Shown here piece by piece: positions 12,529 to 25,104 of a stretch of DNA of 64,000 nt (its first letter is position 1; every line of letters begins with the position of its first letter). Position numbers and translations under genes: made by a program. Location of the stretch: assembly GCA_014904985.1 (NCBI GenBank), contig MU129040.1, forward strand, positions 7,411-71,410, written 5' to 3'. This DNA is from Hydnum rufescens UP504. Lineage: Eukaryota; Basidiomycota; Agaricomycetes; Cantharellales; Hydnaceae. The notes beneath the pieces were generated by a model, which searched no databases, was not told the DNA's origin, and worked only from the letters and a program-made list of their open reading frames with translations.

Positions 12529-13748
12529 ACAGGAGGTCCAGAACACCAAGGACTTCATCCAGGCCACCAACCTATTTTATGTATCAAGGAACCTGTGGAA
12601 GACTAGAAATGGCCAATACCATAAAAGTGGATCAAAACCGGATTGATCGGAGGGCTCGCTTATGTGAAGGCTGCACATGACGGGATCAGGCCACCGTGGA
12701 CGCAGACCCGACTTTCAAAGAAATTATCGATAGATTCTTTTGGCCGAATATTGCCTATCCTATTGTGGCCTGGTATTGCCGGCATGCCCATGAATTGCCA
12801 ATTAAGGTCAACAAACCCTGGACAAAAATCACTTTTAAAGTCTCCAACCTACGTTAATACCATTTACGTAATTTTAATCATGGACACGGTTCCAATGCTG
12901 GTATCAGCGGATTCAAATATATCGTGGATCTTCGGGACGATCTTCCGGGATGCTGGAAGCGAAAATGGTTACGTAGGCCTCAAGTAAGCACGTCGCCCGG
13001 TTCTATTCGGGAGGACGTCATGTGCCGGTTCGCTGCGTATTACAAAATCACAACGGATAACGTGAACGGAATTCGACGGACTTTAGTTCAAACAATGGCG
13101 GGCATGATATATGTCCCTATAAGTCCGGAGCTGCCCCTTATCACCGGAAGCAAATGGAATGACTTAGAACGCGGGCACAGGGACCTGGGATAAACTCGCT
13201 ATTCGGTTGCAGCAGAGGAACCCGAGAAATGGTCAAACTATTTTATTCATGCATGTGGGCGGACCGAGTGACGGTAAACGAACGACCGGCTACACCCCCT
13301 ATTACCTACTCTACGGAATAAATCACGTGTTTCATTCGAGCATTACAGACGCAATCATCGGTACACATTAAAATGGGAACTATCCAAAACTACGGGAAAA
13401 CTCTTAGGAATCCGCGGAATCCAATTGCGCATTAGGAGACGGGATATTCAAGCCGCCTCAAATACCGTCCTTAATCAAGAATTCGAAGCGCTCAGGATTT
13501 ATCTGCTAGACGAAATGGAAAATACATTGGTCAACGGAAACTATCAACCGGGTACAATTGTGTTGGTATACAATTCGGTATTACAAATGCAACATGGACG
13601 AAAAGGGGAAATACGGTGGATTGGGCCATACCGAGTTCAGCATCACCACCCCCGCGGATCCTATCAACTGGCAGAATTAGATGGGACCCCGATCAATGGA
13701 GTATTCGCCCGGCATCGTTTAAGAAATACCATATGCGCGACCAAATAG
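12529..13748 (+). mobile_element. Ty3/gypsy pol remnant (integrase and C-terminal domain)
   Basis: Scattered over several frames are the parts of a gypsy integrase. FWPNIAYPIVAWYCRHAH near 12745 is the end of the zinc-binding region. GISGFKYIVDLRDDLPGC near 12903 belongs to the catalytic core. A degenerate TPYYLLYG appears near 13300. The open frame 13425-13748 ends in an integrase C-terminal (SH3-like) segment: GTIVLVYNS, GEIRWIGPYRV, GSYQLAELDG. Multiple stops and shifts show it is dead. It abuts the truncation point of the SNG1-like pseudogene, so this insertion or an associated rearrangement probably removed that gene's 5' end. Confidence 0.75.
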
Positions 13749-14577
13749 CCACAATAGACACCGCCGGAAACGAGAGCCACAGCGCCACGGACCATGAATT
13801 AAATCAAATAATATGGCGAAATACACGAAAATATGGACCAAGCTATGAATATAGGGGAACAACAATTACGACGAAAAACACGTTCCGGTATCGCTTGGAC
13901 CAGAAAATCAATTAAGAACCTATCTTTGGCCGCCGCCGAGAGCCACAGATTCGTGGGGCTATTGGGAAAACAAAATTGTGGAGTGGAAACGAAGGAACCT
14001 TCTACAAGAACTCCTAGGGAACACCTCGCAGGAGCCCCAGATCTCCGAATCCGCTTACGAAATCCCCTGAAGAGACTCCTTAAAAGGAAAATTCAATTCT
14101 TAAAAAGGAAATCCCTGAAACATTTTCTACAAGCCGCATCACAAGACTACGACTAAAACTATGAATTCAAGACGACCCTAGAGACACGAGGCAAAGAAAT
14201 CCCGAATTAACGCCCCTAGAGCCATGAAATGTTGAATTACGGAATGTGCCGAAACCTACGAAAACTCTTTTCAACCGTCTTAAAAACCTGCAGCCGCATC
14301 AAAATCGATCCCCCTCTTCTCCTGGCTCCTTTTCTATGTGACTATGTGATCCTCTGCGCTCCTGACCAACTATCGCGAAGTTTTAACTTAATAATATGGC
14401 GTAACGAACCTGGCGACCCTTCATCTTCCGTCTCTTCCTCATTCTCATTCCATTCGGTATCTATCGTCCATGCGCAACAACTCCATCGACCTGCCGACTA
14501 ATCATCACAGCTAATATCTAAACTATGGCAAGGAATGGCTAAATAACGTCAAAACGCGAGTATAGTAAGCCTGACAA
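13749..14577. other. Retroelement-derived spacer, possible LTR
   Basis: No gene supported. It follows the integrase end and precedes a TATA box and a gene start, as expected of a 3' untranslated region plus LTR. I could not find a matching second LTR or clear TG/CA ends. Confidence 0.35.
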
Positions 14578-14586
14578 GTATAAAAG
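14578..14586 (+). promoter_or_regulatory. TATA box of the gene at 14667
   Basis: GTATAAAAG lies 81 to 89 bases upstream of the ATG at 14667, in an otherwise CA-rich leader. The spacing fits an RNA polymerase II promoter with a short leader. Confidence 0.45.
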
Positions 14587-14666
14587 CGACACAACAGCTA
14601 ACCAACGATACCCAAGCCCATTTTTCGCATCCTATCGTACCCATCAAAAAACCATCCTATCTCGAC

Positions 14667-16011
14667 ATGTCCGACTCCACTCATTTCGACTCGACGCGAG
14701 CTCTGTACAAAGCTACACATTCGAATACATCCAGACGCCTGCTCCCTCTCCTACTCCACCCACCACCGCTCGTAGAACTTAATCTGGACGGCGACATCTT
14801 CCTCTCGTCTCAAGTTAAAAAGGAACAAAATGTAACCGACGAGGTATGGAACGCAGGACATCCACAAAAGCATCGCTAACAATAAAACAGACCTTTTGGC
14901 CCGACTCGATCTCTTCTTCGCATGCTATTGTCAGGAATTACAATATCAACGAATCTTCTACCAACGCGCAACCACTTGCACCGCTCAAAACCCAGCAAAC
15001 CGTCGACCCTCGTCTTTCATTGCGTCCCCAGACTATTAATCTCTACCCACGCGCTATACTTCCTCCGTTCATTCCTCTTCCCGCTCAACCCTCGAAAGAA
15101 CCTGAATCGACTCAAAAAGACATTGTCAGTCGCCAAGCAACCCCTACTGCGCAGCAATTACACGAGTCCTCAGACTCTCCCACGGGATCTCTCACCTCGA
15201 AAAGCACTCGCTCCTCGTATCATCCTTCCCATCGGTCCTATTCTCCTTCCCAGCCTCCTCGCGCACCCCGCAGCCTTCGTAAAATCAGTATACCGCGACC
15301 TGGTAAAAACGCCAACTCTTACCGCGCATGGCCGTCCTATCGACAAGCGATTATAGATCGCGAGTACAACGCAGCGCAGAACTCGATGAGGTCCAACGCG
15401 AGTATGAAGAGAAGCGAAAGGAAGATATAAAGGACAACGCGGAACTACTTGACCAGTTAAGTCGCACCATCGCCAATCACAACCTGCAAATGGATTCTCT
15501 CACGCCACCCCTCTCTCTTCTTTCGGCAACCCTACATCAACGAGAAGCCGACCTCAAGGCGAAAGCCAAAGACCTCGATAAACGCGACCTCAAACTTTTA
15601 CAACACGAGCAGTGTGTAACCAATTGGCGCGATCGGCTGCTCTATCCATCTACGTATCACCATGTTACCCAAGTCGACCGTCTCGCTAAAATATTTATCC
15701 AAGCAGCAGATATCGTGCGACAACAGCATCGTTTAGACACCCCGTACACAGCATTCATCCTCCATCGTCGTATCGCCCCTGCACTCGCCAAGCTATCCGA
15801 ATCCCTCCGCGCTTCGCACGATCTCGCCCCTTCCATCTCGACCGATGACCGAGCCGTCGAATATTATAAGAAATACGTGCATGACATTCAGTATGACTTA
15901 AAGGACGACGAATGGGCCGAATTCAAGAACACCCCGACCACGTACGAACTAACGGACCTTCCATCCAACCCGGCGACCGACGAATCGGACGACGACGCGA
16001 ACGGCTGGTAG
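14667..16011 (+). CDS. Hypothetical low-complexity and coiled-coil protein, possibly retroelement Gag-like
   Basis: Not recognised. Exon 1 is 14667-14843. A 47 bp GT-AG intron (14844-14890) joins it in phase 0 to a second exon that stays open to 15430. The following frame 15328-16011 continues the same kind of protein, so a one-base shift or indel near 15380 is needed to read through. The first part is rich in Ser, Pro and Arg. The second part is a long charged helix (DEVQREYEEKRKEDIKDN, LHQREADLKAKAKDLDKRD) followed by YHHVTQVDRLAKIFIQAADI and an acidic tail ending NPATDESDDDANGW. No zinc knuckle is visible. The position behind a TATA-bearing leader next to gypsy debris makes a Gag-like origin possible, but that is inference. 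Confidence 0.45.
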
Positions 16012-18021
16012 GCCGTCACCACAACTTGTCCTCGCCTCGCAGTACATACACCTCGTCCAACGCAGTCCTCCATCCTCTCCCCTTCCTTTCCTATCCTCTT
16101 CCTCTCTCTCATTAAAAACAAAAAGAAATATGTGCTCGCCCCAATGTACCATCTCTCTCGCCTGAAGGAAAGACTTCTCCTTTGCTCTCCTTCCTCTCCA
16201 TGTAAAAACTATGTCGCCTGTTGGCAAAATGATGTTCATTTCTCCTAACTCTCATCTCTCTCAAAGTCTGAAAGCCTCTGTGTCACTTGAATTTTTTCTT
16301 AAGACTGACCTCGCCTGGCGATGTGGACTTGTCAAAAAAAAAAAAAAAAAAAAAAAAAAATAATCAATCAAATCAAAGAAAAACAACAAGTCAAAAGAAA
16401 AACAAAAAGAAACAAAGTCATAGTCCGTATAAAAACAAAAATTCCACAAGTCCGTAACAACAAAACCACGCTAATTAGGAGACTCGCTGACTTAACCGGT
16501 AAACAAAAACAACAGTCAATTAATCAAAAAATTCGCCGAAACCGAACCCGAACCGAGTGCCCTGACAATCCAAGGGTCCCCTCAAATCTAGACCGTCTCA
16601 AATCCATTCATAAAGCACTTCTCACACAAAAATCCTCTTTCCCCATCCCATCCACCGACTCTAAAAAGAACGTATGTCAAAAACAACACGACTCGTATAA
16701 ATGCTTACCTAAAAAGGGGTAGGACACCATCGAATATGCCTACCAACGCATTCATCAACACCATTTCTGAAACCCACACAGAACTCCCATCCAACCTCGA
16801 CGACGTATACATCCCGGACGATACAATAGGACACATGATTTTCTTCGTACAGCACTGTCAGGGACCGAAACGATCCAATCCTAAATCTCCACATTGGACG
16901 AAGAGGTTACTTTTGCCCTAACACGACAACCACAGTCCAAACGTATACGATCGCCCGCATCGAATCATATTGCGTAATCCGAGACTACTCCGATGACTCT
17001 GATTTTCATGTGAGGGTGGAAATAAAGACACTCGTATATGGGAATGTCGACAGAAGGACGGTCTACCTTCCTACGTTCACCCATCACCCTCCTGAATAAA
17101 CCCCCATCGTCGTTTGGTCCTTTTCGGAATAAAACATCACCTCTGCCTGCACCCTGATGACATTGACGTATGAGAAGATGACAGCGAAATATGAAGCGAC
17201 CCTGCCAATCAATGAAGGAATCCGAATCCATGGAAGGCCTAAGCGAAATTAAAATGGACACATGATCAATTGGTTTGCGGATGCAAAAGTGACATAAAAG
17301 CAAATCGAACGACTATCCTCAAGGCACGAATCAAAAAGTGTTCACCATGCCATTGGAACTTCACACGATTGTATATCGGCAATTCGATTACCCATACCCC
17401 GAACCATTCACCCATCTCAAACCCCACATGATTATCCGCTATTATCCAAATCCCCAAGTTGCATACGATGGCGTTATAAAGACAAAAAGAGTCGACTGGA
17501 CAACGTACGAGTTCGGAGAACCGCATAACAATCGACCCTCAATACGCCATGATCTCGAAATCGAATTTGTCCTTCTCCTCCGCATTCCAGAAAACACCAC
17601 TGTACCTCGTCGAACCTTCTCCACGGATGCTCTTGACCTCCACCCTAACGAAATCATCCAAAGTGGGTATTCACTTAAAAATCCTAGGACAATACAAAGG
17701 AAAAACTATTAAAAACGCGGATATTAAAGACCCCTACCCAACAATAAGCGACTTCTATCACCAAATTCGAAGCATAAACTCGCAGGAAATCTCGCTTTGG
17801 TTCGAAGGATGGACATGGTGGTTCTACACGAGGAGGCACGATCAGATCTCAATCGTATAACTGTGGAAAAAGGCAAACGAACATTGCAAGGGGCTGCAAT
17901 TAAAAGTGTTCACCATCTGTGGAAGATAAAAACATCCAGTATCAGAAAATGCGAAATCACACCACTTCCAGCCATTGGAGGATCACATGACCAATTACGA
18001 AATTAATTACGGCTACGCGCG
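16012..18021. other. A-rich non-coding DNA with a 27-base poly(A) run
   Basis: Holds an uninterrupted run of 27 A at 16334-16360, followed by about 300 bases of A-rich DNA. Open frames here (for example 17338-17712) have no recognisable domain. The poly(A) could be the 3' end of a retrotransposed copy, but I see no flanking target duplication. Confidence 0.45.
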
Positions 18022-18455
18022 GAAATCGAATTCGTTCTATAACTCCGTCAGTTTTGATCGGAGAGGTACGCCCATATAACTCTTAGAAAGCTACGATTCA
18101 CACCTTTCGAACGGTACCAAACACAAGTCGAACGGACCAGAACTGCACTCTCCAGGCCAATTTTACTACCAAAATCCGGAATTTCCAGTAAAAAACGAAT
18201 TTCTCCGTCAGTTCGCATTCAATCCTTTCGGAACAACCGCGCTTAGAAAGATATAAAAAATCCGCATCCGACGGTACTGAGCACGCGAAGAACAGATCAA
18301 AACTGAACTCTACAGAGCGATATTACTATCAGAATCAACACCCATCAGTAAAAAACGAATTTCTCTGTCAGTTTACACCGGATCTTCTCGGAACCACCGC
18401 GTCCAGAAAGCTGTGAAAAATCCGCATCTAATGATACCAAGAACGTCTATTACGG
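18022..18455. repeat. Tandem repeat, about 160 bp period
   Basis: Three diverged units start near 18022, 18189 and 18349. Each begins with a variant of CGAATTTCTCCGTCAG and later carries AGAAAG followed by AAAATCCGCATC. No coding frame is shared by the units. Confidence 0.7.
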
Positions 18456-18559
18456 ATGCAAACTGCTGTTTCTGCATCGAATCCCATCCTATGCACTTGT
18501 TCCCATTATCAACCAACAACAAAACACCTTAACCACTGGACTATGCTCAAATTAATCTC

Positions 18560-19565
18560 CAAAACCCGGAGATATCCTTTCATTTCGCCTCCAGAATGCT
18601 CCACATGGTCAGTGACCACATGCTCCAAGCATTCCACATGCTCAGCAAATTGGTGACATCACCCCCCTCATGATTTCTTTTGTTCTCCTTATGAATGACA
18701 TCACTATGACATCACCCCTCATGATTCCTTTTGTTCTCTTTATGAATGACTCAGCTATGACCGCATTATTACATCATCTTGTTATTTTCTTTTGTTCTCA
18801 CCTATGACTCACATATGACTCACCCATGGGGAGTCATATTTCTTAAACACAGCCACCTTCAGAAAGGTATAAAAGCTGGTAGATTTCCTGTACCCCCACA
18901 CAAAAAAAACACAATAATCTCCTCTCTGGAAATCATTACTGTCAACCACTGTCAACTTTTCTGCTTGCCTCTAAAGAACAGTCTATCTATAAGCCATCTG
19001 GAGCTAAGTCATCTTCAAGGTTGTTGAGACAAAGCCACTGGTAGCCCTCTACGCGAATCACTAAAGCCAAGGATAGTTGCAGGACCTAAGGTTAGAGTTG
19101 CTGGACATCCAAGGAAAAGTAAGCATAACGAAATACGTATCAGGTTCTGAAGAAAGAAGAAAGAAACATACTAACAAAGACTAACCAAGCACTGACCAGT
19201 CTATAACCCACAGATATCCGCATTTTGACCAGGAGAACGTAAACAAGAATACACAAATATCAGTAAACAGACCAACGCAACACGAACGACGTATAAGCCT
19301 TTCCACAAGCATCCCAGACGTATAAGCCTTTCCATAAGCATCCTACACAACGTATAAGCCTTTCTATAAGCATCCCACACGATATATCATTGACTACAGC
19401 TAGTCCATATCCCTTCCTATTCTCCACTGAACACCATACACGTCTTACAGAGTGTGATCAACCATTGAAGCGAACCAGCCCAACGAATAACAACAGAAAT
19501 ACAGTCTCCCATCCACACACTGGCTGATCCAGATTTTGATTTAACAGTCATCGGAGCTCCCAACC
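18560..19565 (+). mobile_element. LTR-like promoter region of a retroelement
   Basis: Holds a direct repeat of about 60 bases (ATGACATCACC...TTATGAATGA, near 18650 and 18707), then TATAAAAG at 18868-18875, a C/A-rich leader and many AAGC-type tracts. The end reads into a short frame (ADPDFDLTVIGAPNPSS) that looks like a Gag start and is cut at about 19570. The region has the plan of a copia/gypsy LTR plus leader. I could not find its terminal TG/CA pair. Confidence 0.45.
19290..19380. repeat. Three tandem 29-32 bp repeats
   Basis: CGTATAAGCCTTTCCACAAG and two close variants start at 19290, 19319 and 19351, each ending in CATCC plus a short variable tail. Confidence 0.9.
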
Positions 19566-19571
19566 CTTCTT

Positions 19572-19940
19572 CTATACCGCAGCATTGTCTAGGTGCATGA
19601 CACCGAGAAGCGGGTCATCCTCCAGTGTAAGCGTAATTTGCTGTCGCGCTTCACGGTTCCTGGTAATCCAGTCACCACGGTACACATCGCCAGTGCTGGG
19701 TTCAGTTTGTATATTGTCGCCAGTGACGTAATCAAGTAGGCGACGCGCTTCGAGAATCTCTCTCACGCGATACTTCCACAGCATAAAATTTCCACCGTCA
19801 TTAGCAAGCTTCGGGATTGATGCAAATAAGCGTCCGGTTGGATCCGCAGAAGTTGCCATAGTAGTAGATGGAGTAGGAAGGGCAGATGAGGGAACAGCAG
19901 TGGGCACGGCAGTACTAGAAGATGGGGTCGATGGGCCCAT
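19572..19940 (-). pseudogene. Ty1/copia Gag (UBN2-type) N-terminal fragment
   Basis: The minus-strand frame starts with a Ser/Thr/Pro-rich leader and then reads SIPKLANDGGNFMLWKYRVR and EILEARRLLDYVTGDN. This is the conserved opening of copia Gag (DUF4219/UBN2-type: a small open region, the NFxxWKxR helix, then a Leu-rich helix). It continues to LTLEDDPLLGVMHLDNAA and is cut at 19572, where it collides head-on with the LTR-like sequence on the plus strand. No protease, integrase or polymerase follows, so only the 5' end of the element is present. Confidence 0.75.
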
Positions 19941-20211
19941 AACCTGTCGCGAGACTAGGTATATGACTCAGTCTCGTTATGGAGAACTTATATTCTATTA
20001 AGGAAAGTTTACCTAGGTATATGACTAGGGAAGTAGAATGAGAATATGTAAGGGAATGTATGGAGAAGCACGGCTCACCTCAGTCTCGTTATGGAGAACT
20101 GAGGAGAGTCGGATGTTACCGAGAAACTATACTATAGTCGCAGTGAGGACAGAAAAGGAAATAGGGGTAATTACTATATACGGAAGATGTCCGCGAGTTT
20201 TGATTACCGAC
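19941..20211. other. Leader of the copia fragment with short direct repeats
   Basis: CAGTCTCGTTATGGAGAACT occurs twice (near 19970 and 20081), and CTAGGTATATGAC occurs near 19956 and 20012. This is probably the LTR or leader of the minus-strand copia fragment. No gene seen. Confidence 0.4.
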
Positions 20212-20297
20212 AAACAATGCGCAAAACATCTTTCTTGCGAAAAAGTTGACTTCTAACATGTTGGATCTTTTTTTTCCCGACTCTTGCTCATGTAACT

Positions 20298-20322
20298 NNN
20301 NNNNNNNNNNNNNNNNNNNNNN
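20298..20322. other. Assembly gap (25 N)
   Basis: Unresolved bases at the left junction of block S1. The join here is not supported by contiguous sequence. Confidence 0.99.
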
Positions 20323-20328
20323 TGCCTA

Positions 20329-20780
20329 TCCATGTCTACGAACCAGACATGTAATCTGTCCGAATATGATCTCTGATGGGCAAGGGAGCCAAAGTATACA
20401 GTCTTGAAAAGGTGCGTGAGACAGGCGCGAGGCGGGTGGGTGAAGACTACCTACATGCAAATCCAGACGAGGATAACAGTCAGAATGAGCGTCTGGGCCA
20501 TAACCTTGAGATATGACCTCCGGAGCCAGGAGAGTTCTGGAGCCCAGACTAGAAAGAAGGGAATCACCTAGATTCAATTCTGAAAAAATTGCAGAACGAG
20601 AATCGACATACAAGAATACGAGAACTTGATTAGAGGTGGTGGTGATGGTGGGACATTGGTACGGTGGGAAATGGGTGCTTGAATTTTTGCGGGTCCGTAC
20701 AGATCGTAAGCTATTGCTTGAGGCATGCTTACGCTTGCTGGTTTGGACAACACATCTCGAATATCGTCTGAGGAATACAT
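20329..20780 (-). pseudogene. SNG1-like gene, 5' exons only (copy of 26851-27306)
   Basis: Contains the equivalents of exon 1 (starting MYSSDDIRDVLSKPASV), exon 2 (the first membrane helix, near 20490) and the beginning of exon 3 (PVYFGSLAHQRSY), then stops at the N gap. It differs from the intact copy by small indels that shift exon 1. Confidence 0.75.
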
Positions 20781-21949
20781 GAGTCAAGAAGTAAATTTGG
20801 GGGCAAGTCCACCAAGGAGGTGTGGTATATAAAGGGTAGATAAATATAAGCTTCCAGCATACGCAGTCGCCTGTCAAATCGGAATATAACATAAGAAGGC
20901 TTAAGCAGTTTGTGCCGAGCGCTGCAGCCGGTCCTGGAATGGGCGCCACAATCCTTGGGATTACTTAAGGGCAGGATCATCGCCTTTCTCGAACGTGAAC
21001 GATGTGAGGGGACATGGTGTTTCCTGAGCTGGTCGACGAAAGGTTGTCGAGGGGGATTGTGTTTCTCGACGTGCGACGTCGCGGGCGCACCAAGTTCGTG
21101 ATGAGTAAATCTATTGAATACGGCTTCCACGTGACTCTTGATGACGCGACCGGGAAAACCGCTATCCCGGGCGGCGGGCCCGGGCCATCGCGGATCAGGA
21201 GGCCACCCAGCCATAATTCAGGCCTCGTGTTACACCTCATTTCTCGGATGTGAGGGATTGTCTGGGAAGGAGGATTGCCTGTTCAATTTCTTAACATGGC
21301 CTCCGACGACACTGGACCTCCCGCCGATTTTATCGGGATCTCGGAAGGAGTTTCCTTTCTTTGCGGCGCGGTTTGTCGGCCCGGACATCATAGTACGTCA
21401 CAGGCACCGGGACGCTTCTTGGATCAAGCTTGCGTAACTCCCACAAATCAAGGGCTGGGCCCTGCCACCTCCAATAAATGTTGCTGACATTTCGCGTAAT
21501 ATTATTGGACTACACCTCGCGATCGGGGGTCTCGCCTTCCCTATTTCTTTCTACGACTGGAGGCTCAAGCCAAGAACCCTTAGCTTTCATTGGCTGCAAC
21601 ATCTGGGCATCAGTAAACATTAATCGCGTCAATTTATTGGTAGCCTGTGACATCGGATGATGGGTCACATGTCACGAGAGGGGGTTGCCGTAAGCCGGTG
21701 CCTGGAGCTTTCGTAAAGCCAAGTGGGCTTCATTGGAGCTCAGCTACAGGACATTGCAGATAATAACTGCATGGGAACTGGATTCGGAGGGACTCCGCTT
21801 GGACTTCATGGCCTTGCAGGGGTGCTCAATTTCTGTCATAGTCCTCCGGAGAATCTGCAGAAACACTCGATCGGATACACGAGGAGGCATGTGGCATGGT
21901 AGTTCTTTTGAGTAACTCGCATCCGAGGCCCGTCAACATCGAAACAATT

Positions 21950-22700
21950 TGACGCTAATTTTCATCGTTCTCTTCTCCGTGGCCGCGGTATCATCAGCCG
22001 CCGTCAATTTCGCCTGCTCATACCGCCCACCAGCTTTCCACTTCGGAAACGCCACCGCAATGCCTGCTTGACAGCGGCACGCAAATGCTTAGAGTTTATT
22101 GTATCATGCTCATCCATAATTTGCGGTCATGTACAGTTAATATAGGTATGGTCTTAGATTAATTCATCTTCATCGAGATATCACTCAAATGATATAGTGA
22201 TTTCCTCATTGTACCCTTATATATCTTCGACTCTGACTCGGTCAGATCCACCTACACCATCATGTATATCATCCTTCGCCACGCATGTGTATCTATTATC
22301 CCTATACGTACTCTTCCATAGAGTCACACCACACCCCAAAGTTGTCGTAGACCCCATCGGGTCATAGCATCCGTCAATACCTCAAGACTGAGGACCTCTT
22401 GGTTCTCTGAGTCCTCACTCTGCTTATTTTCTACATTCCTTATATCGTGCGACTTCGGCTTGTGCTTCAAACTCCCCTTCAAATGCGAGGGCATTATTCC
22501 TCACCATACCCCATCACCCAACGCCCCCTTATCTTCTTCTCTGCTCTTTTTCAGGTACGACCGCGCTCCGAGGATTCGTTATTTTCCTTCACTCTACGAC
22601 GTTATCGGCCATGACCGCCCTTTGCCTCTCCATCGGGAGTCGATGCTCATGCTCATAGTAGCGAGCATGATGAGGAGACAAGGGTTGGTCGTCTAGAGCG
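21950..22700 (+). pseudogene. SNG1-like remnant, middle exons
   Basis: A decayed plus-strand remnant. SSAAVNFACSYRPPAFHFGNATAMPA near 22000 corresponds to SSAAANFAASYASRYLASQSGNATAM of the intact genes. CFKLPFKCEG near 22475 matches the end of exon 6, and a weak GYDRA-type continuation follows near 22555. Stops and indels throughout. A sister copy lies at 28440-29205. Confidence 0.6.
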
Positions 22701-23610
22701 CGCTGGAGAGATGACGAACCGCGCCTGGTTACCCACGCCGTGTTCAAACGTCTTTAAATTTTCTGGCGGCGGGAAAAACGGAAAAGTCAGCTGAGCCAGC
22801 ATATCTTTGCACCCTATGACGAGGTCGACGATGGGTTCCGGGCAACCCCTCGGGCCTCGCGAGATGGTTTTAGTCTCGAAAGTGATGGCACCTTGTACTT
22901 TTCGACAACCAAATGCCTGGAAATCGGCATCGCACCACCCAAATGCGACCCGAGAAAATATGAGCACTGAACTGACCGGACCGACTCAACTCTGCTTTGA
23001 GCCGATTACCGAAACTGATGCCTATTCGAGGGGTGAATCTCCAGTCCCCCCTGTCCTGGCTTGGAGATCGTGCTTGCCATTGCGAATCTATGACGGGACG
23101 GTATAGTCCGGAACCGCGTCGGCGTACTTCATCACCCTCTCGGATTTTAGTATCCACTCTATGAATGGTGAAAGAGTTACGCGACAAATTCGATCCAATG
23201 TGACGCCCAGGGAAGCAAACGTCGCGAGGCTGGACCGAGGCGCGCTAGCAAGCATTCGCCTGATTAGGCATATCGATGGTGGAACAGCATTCATAGATCT
23301 TAATAATAAAAATTGAAATCAACGCCACAAGATCTAATTTGAAGTCTCGCGTGAACGCTATTACCATATGGTTGTGGAGTTTCGGGTCGGAGTCTCGGAC
23401 ATACCGAAGATTTCTCTCGTGTTTGCTTGAGCTTCAATCAAAGTTCTCTGTTTTCATTGTTGTCCATTCCCCAAGTGCCTCCGCCCCGATTCTTTGCAAA
23501 AGTGAACCATACATGCGTTCAAAGAATCCATCTTCCACTGGGTTTTTTTTTAAACTTTGCAAGGGCTCATCTTCGTCGGATTCGTACGGCGCATGGCTGA
23601 AGCACACATG
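22650..23610 (-). pseudogene. Remnant of the five-exon gene (3' exons)
   Basis: On the minus strand IEWILKSERVM near 23150 and RLKAELSRSGQFSAHIFSG near 22960 match exon 4 and the 4/5 junction of the genes at 3062 and 7862. The block near 23345 matches the end of exon 3 (RDFKSALDQFR). Frames are broken. The sister copy is 29215-30100. Confidence 0.65.
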
Positions 23611-23949
23611 ATCTTGCACCAGTCATGACACTCCGGCCTACACCCGGAATTACCCCGAGTCCAATAGATTTCCAGGGGCCGATTTTGCGATTTGGGTAGC
23701 TTTTTTCAACCCTGTCACAGGCCCTGATGCTGACGATGGCAGGGTATCCCCTGCCCGACAATCCCTTACATCCGAAGAAAGAAGATATCGCGACGCCCGA
23801 ATAGCGCCGCTTGAGACGACTCCGAGCACGGCTTAGTTCGGCAACTCCGATGCCGAACGGATCAAAAGCCACGCCATATTCTGATTTAGAAATTCTGGAA
23901 TGGCCCTTCTACCCTTCCTTGGATTCCTGGCGAACTCGCCCCCGGGCTC

Positions 23950-24306
23950 ACACTTGAGTTATGCCTCCTCAGACGACATTCGGGTCGTGTTTTGTCCAAT
24001 CCAGCTAGTCGAAGCGCAATACCTACAATCTCGGCAAAGTATTCGCACCCAGCAAACCTCTCCATCGTGGACTAATTGCCCCGCCGTCGTCCCCACCACC
24101 TCTGCTCAAGTTTTCTTATTCTTGCATGTCTATTCTTCCTTGTCTGTCAAGCTCCCAGATTGACTCTGTGATCGGACCTATGTCTGGGTCCGAAGTGGCC
24201 CAGCAGCGGAGGCTGTATTCAAAGCCCATGGGGCGGGACACTCATTCTGACTCTCATCGTCCTGTGGGGCGTGCATGTAGGTCGTCATCACCCTCGTATT
24301 CCACGC
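23950..24306 (+). pseudogene. SNG1-like gene, 5' exons only (copy of 30461-30800)
   Basis: Matches exon 1 (SSDDIRVV...) and exon 2 (EVAQQRRLY) of the plus-strand gene at 30461. Indels break the frame, and the acceptor before exon 2 is changed (CCTATG instead of CCTAG). It ends where sequence X resumes. Confidence 0.75.
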
Positions 24307-25104
24307 ATCTCTCTTTTCTCTACACCAGGACATATAGCATTTGGCAGGGTGATCTAAGACCATTGGTGGTGTTGAGGAAGACGAGGAAAAGCCTCGGGCG
24401 AGAGAGTCGTCCGTGTTCACTCCAGTCTTTGGTTTCGTGAACTTTATTGAGATGCTTTCCGGGCATCAACCTGGACACCGTCTTCCTCTTTCCCGACTCC
24501 ACCCATGAATTCAGTCAGTGGATGGGGTACCTCCATGGAAACATTGAAATCGATGAGGCCTCGCAAAAATTAACAGAAAGGAAGAAACTGGCATCTGCTT
24601 GTGTCCTCGCATTGCTATGTCGTCCCTGGCAGAATCCTCCTGGATCATCCAGGGAGCGATAATGCCAGGCATGCACCTTCATTAGGCATAGCAGATCGAT
24701 TGGATGCAAGTTCTATATTCTTGTTGATATCATAGATAGAACGCTCTGTGGCCTGTGGCCCCATGCGAGCAATTTCCGGACGGGACTAAGCCAAAATTTG
24801 CGCAAGGGAGATATATCTGTTCCAATTGATACTATGATCGTGGGTGTGGGGATATTCTGTTTGTTGTATAATTGCATAGTGCGCCTAGCTCTAGTTTATG
24901 GACATAGAGAGTATGGAAGCGTAGTGGTACAGTTAAAATTGCAGAAAGCACTGCGATGAACTGGATCGTTTAAGGTGTTACACAAGTATAATCTCTGGTC
25001 GCCGGTCCGTGTAACTAATGGCCAGAGTCGAAATTAGATAGAATACAAAATGCGAAGAGTCACGATAAAATGCTGCAGTTTCCAGTTTCTTATTGATGTT
25101 GTCG

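Larger units (their letters stand above)
20329..24306. repeat. Duplicated block S1 (copy of 26851-30800)
   Basis: Co-linear with 26851-30800 over about 4 kb, including both divergent SNG1 5' ends. Many of the differences are single-base insertions or deletions in short runs. It begins next to an N gap and ends inside what is intron 2 of the plus-strand SNG1 gene. Confidence 0.85.

Noticed and set aside
16334..16360. Poly(A) run as the 3' end of a LINE insertion
   Set aside because: No LINE coding sequence precedes it and no target duplication was found; A-rich DNA continues after it.
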